DNA from: Chamaelirium japonicum
Lineage: Eukaryota > Streptophyta > Magnoliopsida > Liliales > Melanthiaceae
NCBI GenBank assembly: GCA_947650365.1
Contig: OX393557.1
Coordinates: 29,315,298-29,379,297 of the forward strand
Direction: 5' to 3'
Length of the DNA: 64,000 nucleotides
Part shown: positions 46,301 through 57,800 of the stretch, piece by piece
How positions within the stretch are numbered: the first letter of the stretch is position 1
Layout: each line of letters opens with the position of its first letter
Notes under the pieces: model-generated
Seen by the model: the letters and a program-made list of their open reading frames with translations, nothing else
What the model was told of the DNA's origin: nothing
Database searches by the model: none
Made by a program: the position numbers and the translations under genes

Positions 46301-48832
46301 ACCGTAGTTGCAAATGAAAACAATGAATTAGTACCAACTCGAGTCCAAACTGGTTGGCGAGTTTGTATTGATTATAGGAAGTTAAACGCTATGACTAGAA
46401 AAGATCATTTTCCCTTACCTTTCATTGATCAAATGTTAGAGCGTTTAGCAGGCCATGCATACTACTCATTTTTGGATGGCTATTCGGGATATAACCAAAT
46501 CCCAATTGCTCGTGAGGATCAAGAGAAAACGACGTTCACATGTCCGTTTGGTACATTTGCCTACCGTCGCATGCCCTTTGGGTTATGCAATGCACCTGCT
46601 ACCTTTCAGCGGTGCATGTTGAGTATCTTTTCAGATATGGTAGAACGATTTTTAGAAGTTTTCATGGACGATTTCTCAGTTTTTGGATCTAACTTTGATG
46701 AAGGGTTATATCACCTGTCTCTTGTTCTGATCCGTTGTAAGGAGAAGAACTTAGTTCTTAACTGGGAAAAATGTCACTTCATGGTCAAATCTGGTATTGT
46801 TTTAGGTCATATTGTGTCGGATAAGGGGATAGAAGTTGATAAAGCCAAGGTGGATCTGATCTCTAATTTACCACCTCCAAAAACTGTCAGAGAAGTGCGA
46901 TCCTTCCTAGGACACGCTGGCTTCTACCGCCGCTTCATTAAAGACTTCTCAAAAATTTCTAAACCCTTATGTGACTTACTAGCCAAAGATGTCTCTTTCG
47001 AATTTACTCCTGCATGCTTGAATGCCTTTGAAAGGCTTAAAACTGAATTAACATCAGCACCCATCATCCGACCTCCAGATTGGAATGCTCCATTCGAGGT
47101 GATGTGCGATGCATCAGATTATGCTTTAGGTGCAGTTTTAGGGCAACGAAGTGCTAAACTCCCCCACGTTATTCAATACGCGAGCAAAACTCTTAATGAT
47201 GCTCAACTCAATTACTCAACTACCGAAAAAGAGTTATTAGCCGTCGTCTTTGCCCTAGACAAATTTCGTCCCTACCTAATTGGATCAAAGGTTATTATTT
47301 TTACTGATCACGCTGCGCTTAAGTATCTTCTCACAAAGAAAGATGCTAAAGCGCGATTAATTCGATGGATTTTATTGCTACAAGAATTTGATCTCGAAAT
47401 TAGAGACAAAAAGGGATCGGAGAATGTAGTTGCCGACCACCTATCTAGGTTGATAGTTGAGCCAATGACAGAACCTACACCTATAGTCGAAACCTTTCCA
47501 GATGAGCAATTAATGTTAATCTCTCATACTAACACCCCGTGGTACGCTGATATTGTAAATTACCTAGTCACAGGACAGATGCCTAATACTTGGATTAATC
47601 AAGAACGAATGCGATTCATATCGAAAGCCAAATGGTATTTCTGGGATGAGCCATATCTATTCAAATACTGTTCCGATCAAATTATCAGACGATGTGTCCC
47701 TGACTGCGATCATAAACATATTATGTCATTTTGCCATGACCACGCATGTGGTGGCCACTTTAGTGGTAAGAAAACCGCTGCAAAAATTTTGCAGTGTGGT
47801 TTCTATTGGCCGACCCTATTTAAAGATACTCATGCTTATTGTAAATCTTGTGATCGCTGTCAACGTCTCGGAAAAATCTCAAAACGGAATGAGATGCCCT
47901 TAAATCCAATTCTGATCGCTGAAGTCTTTGATGTTTGGGGCATCGATTTCATGGGACCTTTCCCTATGTCTTATGGTTGCCAATATATTCTAGTCTCTGT
48001 TGACTACGTCTCAAAATGGGTTGAAGCAGTCGCATGCCGAACAAATGACCACAAGGTCGTGGTCCAGTTCCTTAAAGAAAATATCTTTGCTAGATTTGGA
48101 ACTCCACGTGCTATCATTAGCGATGGAGGTAAACATTTCTGCAATAGAATTTTTGAAGCATTAATGAAAAAGTACTGCGTCACCCATAAGGTAGCCACTC
48201 CCTACCACCCTCAAACTAGTGGGCAAGTTGAAATTTCAAATAGGGAGATAAAGACGATTTTAGAGAAAACAATTAACCCTAATAGGAAGGATTGGTCACT
48301 TCGGTTGACTGATGCCCTATGGGCATATCGTACAGCTTTTAAAACTCCGATTGGAATGTCTCCATATCGCATAGTCTATGGGAAGGCCTGTCATATGCCT
48401 GTCGAGTTGGAACATAGGGCCTATTGGGCGATCAAACGATTAAATTATGACCTTGATAAGGCCGGTAAACAAAGAAAACTTCAACTCGATGAGCTTGATG
48501 AGATTCGAAATGATGCGTATAATTGCGCTAAGCGATATAAGGATCGAATGAAGATCATGCACGATAAGATCATAACTCGAAAGGAATTATATCCAGGCCA
48601 AAAAGTCCTATTATACAACTCTAGATTGCATCTGTTCCCTGGCAAGTTAAAATCACGTTGGACGGGACCATACATTATCGACAAAATTCACCCATACGGT
48701 GCGGTAGAACTCTTAAATGATAAGGATGGAACCACTTTCCAAGTGAACGGACATCGCTTGAAACCATACCTTGAGTATCTGACCCCAGAAGTTGAAGAGG
48801 TACTTCTGGAAGATCCTGTTTATCATGATTGA
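43316..48832 (+). CDS. gag-pol polyprotein of the Athila-like element, 1,838 residues
   Basis: One open frame without stops. The gag capsid region is at about residues 60-260. A zinc knuckle of the form CX2CX4HX4C ([14 protein letters not shown]) lies near residue 308, and a Q/N-rich stretch at 340-500. The protease active site reads DLGAS, not DTGAS, near residue 665. Reverse transcriptase has [11 protein letters not shown] and the catalytic FMDD near 1115. RNase H starts at [10 protein letters not shown] near 1263. Integrase has an HHCC segment near 1467-1511 and catalytic D, D and E near 1543, 1601 and 1638. Gag packages the RNA; pol copies it and inserts the DNA. The start may be the first ATG or the one 32 codons later (MANGNPP), which is more like relatives. 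All key residues are present except the altered middle residue of the protease triad, a common variant in this lineage. Confidence 0.95.
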   Translation: MSTWTRVNGRLVRNEALEIPLTFVGNVSIFNTMANGNPPQAMTLKEYMYPTRSTQPSSITLPAATAHFEIKSGMIQMLPVFRGMATENPYQHVREFEDICGTMKFNQVTDDSLKLRLFPFSLKEKAKAWLISIQPGTFTTWKSLAEAFYKKFYSKQKTAIVRQPLNMFHQLEGETFYTYFERFKDLLLECPHHGFEKIRLIQILYEGLNYTTKTMVESLCNGGFTEKTVDEAWNYFEEMAENTLEWEPVSVDPKKPIATSKGGLYKVESSFEDDAKMAALIRRLEALEVNKEANTTASEPTRFKESPICVLCDGTDHLVEDCPGLPVVKAEQANVLDTFRKFNQGNNPYSQTYNPGWRNHPNLAWKPPQGYGGGSSFQGPNQYPSSNQQYRSNNQFNQENQNTAAPQAPPYIPPNQRKPSVEDMLQQILQKQIIQEQSEKVNQLAIAKLETQFEQLAASVGGREKGQFPSQTIPNPKGQSYGQNSSKGQFEVGTTSREPHKEVQAIHTLRSGKEVDNQVQNPDENQTNTETSNERHSQPAQEDTTTQKDKEPVVESCARPYIPNAPFPQRLQANKKSNQNEGILEVFKNMQINIPFLDAIKQIPSYAKFLKDLTTIKRKTSVPCAATMAAQASCFIQQTVAPKYKDPGCPTISIGIGDTIVEKCLLDLGASVNLLPYSVYTQLGLGELKPTTLTLLLADRSVKIPKGVVEDVIIKVDEFYFPADFVVLDTEPVLNPNKHIPVILGRPFLATADAVIRCRNGVMTLSFGNMKVELNVFRNSVQPSDMDDVEEVDMIDTLVGDTFDNSCFSDPLEQCLAHFGLDMDMDASIREVNTLLDSAPPMDIGRWKARIEPLPVNKSMPIPSIIEPPKLELKPLPDTLKYTFLGDSETLPVIISSQLDKDQEKQLLDVLQKHREAIGWTIADIKGISPSIVMHQIHLEENSKPSRESQRRLNPVMKEVVRGEVMKLLDAGIIYPISDSQWVSPVQVVPKKSGVTVVANENNELVPTRVQTGWRVCIDYRKLNAMTRKDHFPLPFIDQMLERLAGHAYYSFLDGYSGYNQIPIAREDQEKTTFTCPFGTFAYRRMPFGLCNAPATFQRCMLSIFSDMVERFLEVFMDDFSVFGSNFDEGLYHLSLVLIRCKEKNLVLNWEKCHFMVKSGIVLGHIVSDKGIEVDKAKVDLISNLPPPKTVREVRSFLGHAGFYRRFIKDFSKISKPLCDLLAKDVSFEFTPACLNAFERLKTELTSAPIIRPPDWNAPFEVMCDASDYALGAVLGQRSAKLPHVIQYASKTLNDAQLNYSTTEKELLAVVFALDKFRPYLIGSKVIIFTDHAALKYLLTKKDAKARLIRWILLLQEFDLEIRDKKGSENVVADHLSRLIVEPMTEPTPIVETFPDEQLMLISHTNTPWYADIVNYLVTGQMPNTWINQERMRFISKAKWYFWDEPYLFKYCSDQIIRRCVPDCDHKHIMSFCHDHACGGHFSGKKTAAKILQCGFYWPTLFKDTHAYCKSCDRCQRLGKISKRNEMPLNPILIAEVFDVWGIDFMGPFPMSYGCQYILVSVDYVSKWVEAVACRTNDHKVVVQFLKENIFARFGTPRAIISDGGKHFCNRIFEALMKKYCVTHKVATPYHPQTSGQVEISNREIKTILEKTINPNRKDWSLRLTDALWAYRTAFKTPIGMSPYRIVYGKACHMPVELEHRAYWAIKRLNYDLDKAGKQRKLQLDELDEIRNDAYNCAKRYKDRMKIMHDKIITRKELYPGQKVLLYNSRLHLFPGKLKSRWTGPYIIDKIHPYGAVELLNDKDGTTFQVNGHRLKPYLEYLTPEVEEVLLEDPVYHD

Positions 48833-48835
48833 TTT

Positions 48836-50829
48836 ATCTATCTACTAAAAATCCTCTATTGTATAATAGCTGTTAGTTGTTTTTTTTTTATCATCTCCTA
48901 TTTTTCTGTTTCAGTAGAATATCTGCTATTTATTTTTAGTTAAACTATGATTGTCTTTTCTTTTTCTTCGTGGCACTAACATTTTGCAGGAAACTATCAT
49001 ACAAAACACGTTTAAGGTATTATCCATCCTTAAAACTTTGTACTTGTATTTTTCATATATGTCCTTAAAAAAAATGCTATCATATAATGCCATCATCTCA
49101 TTCATGAGCATGTCTAATTCATACATTGAGGACAATGTCTAATTTAAGTTTGGGGGTGTGATGTACCTTTTTGCAAAATCTTGTATGCATTCAATTTCCA
49201 CAAAATTTTTCTGTTCTTATTTTGAATTTTTTTTACACAAAAAAAAAAAAATTTGTTTTTTTAAAATAATATTAATAATGCATCAACTTACGCTGTAGTG
49301 GGACAGCTCGGCACATACGTCCTGGCGTATGTGTGTCTCGTCTGTAGTCCCCTACCAAAACTACAGCGTTCGTATAGAAGTCTATAGGAATTTGCATTTG
49401 CATATTTTTATTTTCTTGTTCATATTTTAGTTTCTTATCGTATTACTTTTGGTGTCCTTTTCGTTCTTTCCGAAAAAAAAAAAGAAAAAAAAATATTGAT
49501 ATATATATTTTACCTTTATTTCAGATTTTGTAGTATAATTCTAGTGTACTCGAATAGGACTATAAGGCACTTGGTAATCAAGGTATAAAGTCCAAGGATT
49601 AGCTAGAAAGAGTATGTCTAATATGGTTCTGACCCTTGGTAACCTTTTAGAGATTGTCAAAACAAACTAGACTTGACTTTCACTTCACATCTGGCTTACA
49701 CCTCTAGGGTCTAGATTCAAAGCTTTCATATCACCTAATAGTCGCTTGGAGTCCTGATGAACCATGCGGATCTGGTTCACTTGGTTTGAAAAAAAAATAT
49801 CATTAGAAAAGCGACCAGTGAATTCTAAGGTATAGCGGAAAGGGCTACCTATTAGCATGGTCTAGGACCTGATTATATAAAAGTCTTAACCTGTATGCCC
49901 TAGTATGCGTGAAGCCTGGTCGATAGGGTTATGAGAATGATCCTATGGATGCAGAGTGAATCAAATATAAAGGCAACATGAGGATGGCTACCTAACTCAT
50001 GAGAGCGTTGGCAGCGTGTCATGGGCATAGAGTGCAGCTGGCATGGTACAAGTTAGGAAGGGATATATAATTAGATCCAGAAAAAAAAATGAGACCGAAA
50101 AAAAAAAAAGAAAAAAAAAAGAAAAAAAAAAAAGAGAAAAGAAGAAAAGAAAAAGAAAATAGTGTGAAAGCCGTCGCTATAAATAATGTGGGGAAACTGG
50201 AATATCACATATAAAGCCGAAAGGTATTAAGGTGAATATCCACAACTCTCACTAGCCTGTCTAGATTAGCTGGTTTTGACTCAGGTTCTAAGGTCGACTT
50301 TGACCGTTCTAGGAGACTGTTAGAATGTTATGAATGTAGAGAACCAAACCCCCAGTTGTGTTTAGCCCAGAGAGCACCGTGCACTCGAGCATAGTTGACC
50401 TTGATCTTTTCTAACGGGAAACTAATAGTTAGAACCTAAAGTGCTTACTTCGAAAGCCGAAGCTTGGGCTAGATACCTTGTGAGTCTTGTGCCTTAGAAA
50501 TTCTATTTTTGAGTACTTTTTAATTATTCTGCGAAACCGACTTTTCTTATTTCTTATTTCATTTTTTTTAATTTTATTTTATTTTATTTTATTTTATTTT
50601 TTATTATTTTTTTTTTTTAAAAAAAAAAGTTTGAATTTTGTGGGTAGATTCACTGCAAACCCTCACGAGACAAAACTCGTCCACTAGGGTGACCTAGGGG
50701 TTTAACGGCTTGTTGCACGCGCTAAGTGCAATCGCGATTCCTGCGAAAGTGAGTTAAGTTATTCTTATTCTTTTAATAGTTTATTTTGTTTGCTTTATCG
50801 AGGACGAGAAAGATTTAAGTTTGGGGGTG
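48836..50829 (+). other. Non-coding 3' region of the Athila-like element, env-less, with polypurine tracts
   Basis: Two kb without a frame of more than 69 codons. Athila elements often carry an env-like gene here; none is visible. A-rich runs lie near 49240, 49470 and 50090-50160, and a T-rich run at 50560-50620. The words ATTTAAGTTTGGGGGTGTG occur twice, at 49142-49160 and at 50813-50831. The second abuts the 3' LTR and is the polypurine tract; the first may be an internal duplicate. Confidence 0.8.
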
Positions 50830-53500
50830 TGTTGAGCGTCCATTTGGTGCGATTTATCTTTTCTTTTTCATGCACATAGCGTCACTTTGCTACGTAAAAC
50901 TTTCATAATGCACGTAAACTGCATGAATCTCTTTGCACCACGATATAGTAGACTTTCATACGAACCCAACGGCATATTGGTTCGCTCTCATACATTGCAT
51001 GCATGAAAGATACAGAGCCTCATAGTCCAAATTATCATTTTATCGATAATTGCGTTTGAATCTGATAAGCGTCATCTCATCTGTGTTTTTCAGGGAATTG
51101 ATCCGGTTTTCGATGCAGTCAGCTCAAAGACTTTATGACCAAGCCATGGATATTCTCACGATAATTTGACGGAGGCCGTACAGCTCGTTTGGAGGCTTAT
51201 TCTGAAGAACGATGAAAACGGACAATTGCAATGAGTCGGATGAGAGAAGACTTTAACTGAGCCGATGCAATGCATGATACAAACTGGAAGAGGACTACAG
51301 ACATACAAATAGGTGACGATGCGATTGATGATGGATTCGGATTACGATGACCAAAGCCTGCTCAAGTTTCCCGCATGATCCCATTGCGCTTGAACCCAGT
51401 TGTAATCATTCCATTCCTATGCAAACAAACCCAAGCCAAACTCCGATCCACCAAGCCCATGCATGCACCCACCGTCCGATCCATGACCTCATGCATGCAA
51501 CCTAGCCACGCAGCCCATTTCTATAGCTGATCCCATCCATACATGGGCTGATCGCAGTCATCCGACGCCACAAACCCGGCCTCATCCTAGCCGTCCCTAG
51601 TTACTCTGTGATCAAACTCAGCCATCCCTTTCATCTTCCCATAATAGCCATCCAAGACCAAGCCATGCAGTGCATGTGCAAAACCTGATCCTTTCCTCCC
51701 CACCTAATCACAACCGCCCAGCTCTCCCTCTTTCTCTTTATTTCTGACTCAATCACAGCCATCCGTTTCCTCTCCCTTACACCCACCGTCCGATCCCAAC
51801 TACCTCTTCTGTGGTCCCATGCATGCAGTCCATTACACCAAACCCAGCGGCCCAGCTCCTCTCTCTCTCTACAAGACCGGACCGAAACCCATGCGAGCCG
51901 AACTTCTTTCTCTCTCTTCCTATTTTCTCTCTCTAGGCCGCACGTCTCTCTCTCTCCTCCTGGTTTTTCTCCCCCCGAAACCCTCTCTCTCGGTTCCCTC
52001 TTTCTCTCTCCTCCCATGCACGTCAACTCTCTCAACCGAACGGTTCTCTCTCATCCTACCCGATCGGGAGCCCACCGAACTTCCAGCCCTATCTAACCGA
52101 ACGTGCCCCGCTCTCTCTCTAAAATCTGAAGTAGCCGCGACCCCCTATTTTCTCTCTCTAGTCCGATACTCTCTCTCTTTCCTTTCTCTCTCTAACAGCC
52201 CGAACTTCCCTCTCTTTTCCTCCTTGATTCTCTCTCTAATCCCCTCTACTTCCATAACCGCCCAGCCTAACTTCTCTCTCCATCTATCCGGTACTCTCTC
52301 TCTCTCTCTCTCCTATATAAGGGGGGGAGCTCGGGAAAACAGAGGAGGGCTGCCACACACGAAAACCCTCTCATCACGAACCTTTGCCATCTACCACTTA
52401 GAACCATCTTCTTCACACCCGAACCCATTCACCACCGGACAACCTTAAACCCATCACCACCGAACCATCATCTTCATCACATCCCATCTCCATCTTCAAC
52501 TATCCTCGACCAAAACCAAAACCCTAGGCCTCCACATCCCGTCACCATCATCCGTGATTCGTCCATCCGAGCCGTCATCGCACCGTCATCGAAGCCACGA
52601 CGTGAACGAGCCGAAGCGGAGAAATCATCGAGGCTACGACGTGATCGAGGCAAGCGAAGTCCACGGAGCAATCTTCAGGGATGATCTGTACTTCGTTTAT
52701 TTCCAGTCTTTCATTTGATGTAACAAAACTCATGTCTAGCTAAACTGCATGCTAAGGCTTAGATGAAACCCCGGTTATAAATATTATTTAGGTTTATTTT
52801 ATGTGATCTATGCCAATGCACCGTAATGTTTATGCGATTCAATTCTTAATTAATTGATGATTCAATTTGCTCTCACAATCCATGCCATGTATGTTTTGTA
52901 GTTAGCGCTAAAATTAATCGTCATGCAATTAGGCCTATTTTAATCGAATAATTAAAACCCAGATCTTGCATGCTTAACTCAGACATCGGATGCTCTGCTC
53001 ATGTGCTTTGATCCGTTGTGCTTAACCTAGATGTGTGATGCTTCGTTTTATTACATATGCTTGAATTGAATCCAATATTAGAAAATCATATTTAGAGCCT
53101 AACGATCACATCCTCGAGTCGAGCACGGGAATCGTATTCCCGCATGCTACTCGTTCGCATAGATGAATCTAAATAAACCTAGTAATATGCATAACCGAGG
53201 TGGATTCGAATGCCTTAGTATCTTTTCCACTTGGAACTCGACTTACCGTAACTAGTTTGTTTTCCTGTCCTTAATTAGTTTGCTTTTAATCTCACAACAA
53301 ATCAACTCCAATTAAAATTATCTTTTAAAGTAATTTAGGTCAAATAGTTAATAACCCTAGATTAGATAGTTCCCTCATTAGCAATCCCTGTGGGATCGAC
53401 CTCGTAATACGCACCGCTCCTACAAAGCGATTCGTGCACTTGCGAGTTATAAATTAGATCAAATTAACCCCTTAATTTAGGATTAGTTTAGATCGCATCA
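50830..53500 (+). repeat. 3' LTR of the Athila-like element
   Basis: 2,671 bp. The only difference I see from the 5' LTR is one additional CT unit near 52300. Confidence 0.95.
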
Positions 53501-54001
53501 CGACGCAAGCCGGGTAACCTAGTACACCGTGGTTTTGGATCACATAACTGGACCCTCACACATTGGTGCGCCAAAAGCACCAAATAACTGGTTAGCCCAC
53601 CAGACATGGTTCCTCAGGGTTTATGACCGTTTTACCCTGAGTAGAAATATGACTTAATGCATCGGTGTCTGCTCACCGATCTGTGCACCGTGTTGGTTCC
53701 ATTCGGCCACAGACACTGTGCTTGGTAATGATCGTGGTGGAGACACCTACGATTTGTCATCCTAACAGTTTATCTTGATAGGGGGACCAACCCTAATCAG
53801 AGCTGCGAACGTATTTATGTTACATGGGACCAGTCCATTGAGTATCCCACTCAAGTGGATTACCATATAACCATGACTCTCTGTACTGCAATCAGAACAT
53901 GTACTAAGGTATGTACCAAGGTGCAAACCTAAGCTATCAATCATACACAGCTAAACTAAAGGTTTTTACGAGCTGTCGACCTTATCAATTCCAACACTTG
54001 A

Positions 54002-54466
54002 GAAGTGCACAAACCCGACGTGGTGTACATGGATTCATCGTAGTATGTTGTATGAACGGGAAACGTATTGGAGTGTTGAAGGTGTGGAACAATAAGCATT
54101 GTAGGTTAGGCTTGTCAACGGAGCGAATCTTGATCCGAATAGCCTGAATCTGGTAGTAAATTTTGATCCAATATCTAATTAAAAATGATCCGATCCGACT
54201 TGAAATATAATATGATCGGATCCGGATTTACACTAATTCGATTCGATTAAGATCCGATCCGATACTATCTAACTTAATCATTGAATAAGTCTTTTGATCT
54301 AAGTATTATGATTATCAAGGGCTAACATTTAAAACCTAATCTCTCTATTATATAAACTTTGACAAGTTCTCTCGTTACCTAATCTCTCTAAACAGTACTT
54401 GTTTTGAATCCATAATTTAAGGATGATTTAGTAATTTTTTTTTTCTAAACGGATATTCGGAGACTT
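54002..54466. other. Flank of the nested LTR, with MITE-like repeats
   Basis: From about 54107 (TAGGCTTGTCAACGGAGCG) to 54280 there are many GATCCGATCC words, as inside plant hAT-like MITEs; only one end is recognisable. The rest is AT-rich with no gene. Confidence 0.4.
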
Positions 54467-54717
54467 CCCCCCCCCCCCCCCAAGTTTAGCTCAAAAACGC
54501 TTAACCCTTCTATAATTTGAAAAACTACATTTTGCCCCTATTCAATTCAGTTTTGATCGGATACAAATTACCAAATGAGGAAATAAAGTAATTGACAAAA
54601 GGTGTATATTGTGCGCTAACATTTCAAACTTTAGAGAGCGATTTGGGACAAAAAAAACTACAGGGGGTTAACTGTTTTTGAGCTAAACTTCAGGGGCGCA
54701 AAGTGTGATTGACCCTT
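54467..54717. mobile_element. Altered copy of the TAAATTACACTTTGCCCC MITE
   Basis: The right end (GGGGCGCAAAGTGTGATTGACC) and interior words match the element at 24446-24701, with the inner part in the opposite orientation. The left end has been replaced or expanded to a run of about 15 C (54467-54481) before AAGTTTAGCTC. It ends some 180 bp upstream of the PNET2-type start codon. Confidence 0.65.
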
Positions 54718-54894
54718 TCCGGAAACTTCAGCGAACCAGACAGCGGGTGGACTTACCGCCAACGGACCAAACAGGGCATGCAGCCCATTCCGCGGGAGAT
54801 CTCCTCAGTCCGTCTTGAAGCACAGACGCCATGCCCCCCTTTCCCTCCCACTTCTGACCTCTTCCTCCCAACCCAACAGCCGGCCGACGAGCCG

Positions 54895-57800
54895 ATGCCG
54901 ATCCCGTCTCCCCTCCGCCGCCCGATCTCCGTTCTCGCCGTCGTCGTCTTGATTCCAATCCATCACCTGGTCGTCTCTTCCGACGAGATCTCAGGTACTC
55001 TGGGGTTCTTTCAATTTCTTCCCATTATCGCTTCCTCACGGCTGTCCTTTCCTCGATGCAGTTGTCTCCCATCCGTCCAAGCTCCAGCTGCCACTCGGCC
55101 AGCCGGTGGACTCATCCCCCGGCTCCCGGCCCGGCGCCGTCGCGACCTGCAACAGGGCCCACATCCACGGCCTCTCGAGGCTCCGCCACCCGACCAAATT
55201 CGCCCACTCGCTCAAGCTCAGGGTCTCTGTCACCCAAGGCGACGCCATATTCCGCATCCAGACCATCGAGCTCTGCTTCCATCGGTAACCAAGCAAAACC
55301 CTAGCAGGCCCTCTCGATTCCACGGCTTCGTCGCCGCTCGGAATCCAGGATATCTCGATCTTTCGTATCTCTTTGTTTCTTGTAGCAATGCATCTCTAGG
55401 AGTAGGGATGTGCCCCGCCACCGAATGGCAGAAGCTCTCGAACGAGTCGTGGGTTCGATCCATGTCGCCTTACGGACACAGGATTCTCGACATTCGGACG
55501 CTGCCGGACCCGTCGAGGTCCATCCAGCTATCCACCGAACAAGGTGTACTTTGGGATCCCTGATGTTGAGAATGCATTCGTCCAGGGATCGATCTTTGGC
55601 GCACTTGAAGTGCTTGACACCAGGGGATGCTCTCTGTCTGCAGAGTTTCTGTTCCATCGCCCAGTTTTCCTGCTCTTGGGGATGGCTATGATGATCACGG
55701 CCCATGTCGTGAGCAAGTCGGTGGTGTCCTCAATTATCATTGCCCTAAATAAGGTCTAATCTTTTATATGTATAAATATTTTTTTTTACATTTTTTGGGA
55801 TTTTTTTTTAGCACCCAACGAAGTTTGTAAAACTTGTAGCCTGGTAGGACATCATGGAATTTCACCAAGCTTTATAACCTTTGGGGTCATAGTTTTGACC
55901 AGCTCAAGTTGCTGGAATCGGACGGTCTCCATTCAATTATCTTGATCCAAGGATCTATGTCGTTGCAGAATTTACATGTACGGCCTAACAATCCACGAGC
56001 GAGCGGTTCGTTTCCAATAAAAGCAATGAACATTTTTGATGTTTTTTAAATAGAACAATACTTCGCTCCAACAGAAATTAGAGAGCATGATTCTTCTGTC
56101 CGATTTGAACCGTTGGATGAATATATCACTAGTGATATTCAATTATTCACAAGTTTTGATAGAATATCATTAGTGACAGTCACGTGGGCCAACGATATTC
56201 TGGCAGAACTCTGAACCGATAAATATCACTAGTGATATTCATTCAACGATTCACATTGAACAGAGGAGCTACGCACTACAACACCTGTTGGAGCGAAGTA
56301 TTACTTTTTTAAATATGATGAGCCACAAACTATCCAATAATATTCTGTCAGAACTCTGAACCGATAAATATCATTTTGCGGTATTGAGTTGCCTCTGTTG
56401 GAATGTGCATCTCCTCCGTTCAATGTGCTCATTTTGCGGTATTGAGTTGCCTCTGTTATGAGGTGTCCCAGTGACACCAAGTCGATTTACTGCATACATG
56501 GTATTCTGAATACTTACCTCAAAGCGGCTTACTGCACTGGATACTTCGAACCAAACGGAGCCTAAAGCACTTGACCACCTTGTGACCTACACATTGGCAT
56601 TCACAAAGGAATCAATTCTAGCAACAAAGTGTACAGCCGGGGTAGCTTCACAAAAATAGTGAAGAATGAACGATTGGGGATAATATGAGTTGGTGCGCTC
56701 AGCGTGCGCATCAGTCTATCAAGCATGTAAAGACCATTTGTAATTATATGTCCGCTCAATAAAAATGTGTCATTCGTTTGTTTATTTTCTTTAAAGTAAG
56801 GGCAAGCCTTCTTAGTTCTCACCTTTTGTTTGGGTCTATCATCATCTAAAATTGTTACGAGTTTATTGGGAATCTAATATGATTTGTATTTTGATTTTTC
56901 CTTCTTAAGCATAGCCGAGCATAGAACTCTATAGGGTCTACATTGGCTATTTGTACGAGAGTCATGAGACTAGAAAAGGGTTATGCGAAGGATGACGTGT
57001 TTCTAGCATTGCTACCAAAAGTGGAATATGATGAATGTGTGACCTTGTGGAATGGAGCTCCCTTCTTTTTTATTTTGAAAAGTTAGATTTTGGAATGTAT
57101 AGGTGAAGCTGGATTTCATGACAATCTCATGGGCTCCTCCTATTGATTGAACTTAATGGTCTGTTTTCAATATGCTTTAACGATCCATAGGCCTTCGAGA
57201 AAAAAATTTCTCTTTTTCCAGTTTTTTCTTGTTTGGAAGCTTAAAATAGAAGTGAAGTCAATTCCAATAAAAAAATCTGTGGGGTATAAGCCTATAAGGT
57301 ACCCTGCCTAAACCACCCAATCTCTCATTCCCAGTTCATGGGTCATACCAATCATCTTTCTGTAGGTCTTATAATAGGAACTTTTGCAAACTATATGTTT
57401 TGAATGCTCTTTGATTGAAATGCTTGAAAGCTTAAATGTAAATGTAACTATACATTTATGAAATTACTTTGGAGACCCTTATGGTTGAATGAGTGTAAGA
57501 ATAGTGTAGTTTTTCATATTGACTACCTGAGTTTAGTACTTGGTCATTTGAAGATTCACAAAATCGATTGGACTTTGGTCATTGAGCTAGTGGAAAGGCT
57601 TTTATCACGTGCATATGGATGCCGTATTTTTGGGTGCTAGAAGGGTTCTCATCAAGTCGATTAAGATGACCTTGTGATGCAGGACAACCTAAGCTAGGAG
57701 GACACTCTGGCATGAAAAATGATGCGAAACAATTTAAATTAAGGCACTCTGATTTTTAGGACAACAAGCATAACGTTATGAAATCTAACATATATATGAT

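Larger units (their letters stand above)
40501..53500 (+). mobile_element. Intact Athila-like Ty3/gypsy LTR retrotransposon, 13.0 kb
   Basis: LTRs at 40501-43169 and 50830-53500, flanked by CGACG at 40496-40500 and 53501-53505. The primer-binding site is complementary to tRNA-Asp, and the interior carries a single uninterrupted gag-pol frame. Protein features and primer type are those of the Athila lineage. No env-like frame is present. The LTR pair looks identical except for one CT dinucleotide, so the insertion is very recent and the element may still be able to move. Confidence 0.93.
27100..53996 (-). mobile_element. Host LTR (probably a solo LTR, minus orientation) split by two nested elements
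   Basis: TGTTG at 27100 and CAACA at 53996 are the element ends, and CTTGA flanks both (27095-27099 and 53997-54001). Host sequence survives as 27100-27623, 39226-40500 and 53506-53996, about 2.29 kb in total. A minus-strand TATA box (CTATATAAGAG, 39409-39419) and the end TGTTGGAATTG on the minus strand support a minus-orientation LTR, copia-like in style. No coding part, primer-binding site or second LTR was found, so a solo LTR is the simplest reading. Both younger elements inserted into it. Confidence 0.65.

Noticed and set aside
43316-48832. Assignment of the Athila-like gag-pol to a chromovirus
   Set aside because: There is no chromodomain after integrase, the primer site is of the tRNA-Asp type, and the FMDD and DLGAS motifs fit Athila-type elements better.
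48836-50829. Env-like gene of the Athila-like element
   Set aside because: No frame above 69 codons and no membrane-protein pattern in this interval.
57281-57420. Candidate missing exon of the PNET2-type gene after CTTTCTGTAG
   Set aside because: The sequence after the acceptor has an immediate stop in the needed phase and does not resemble the expected membrane segment.
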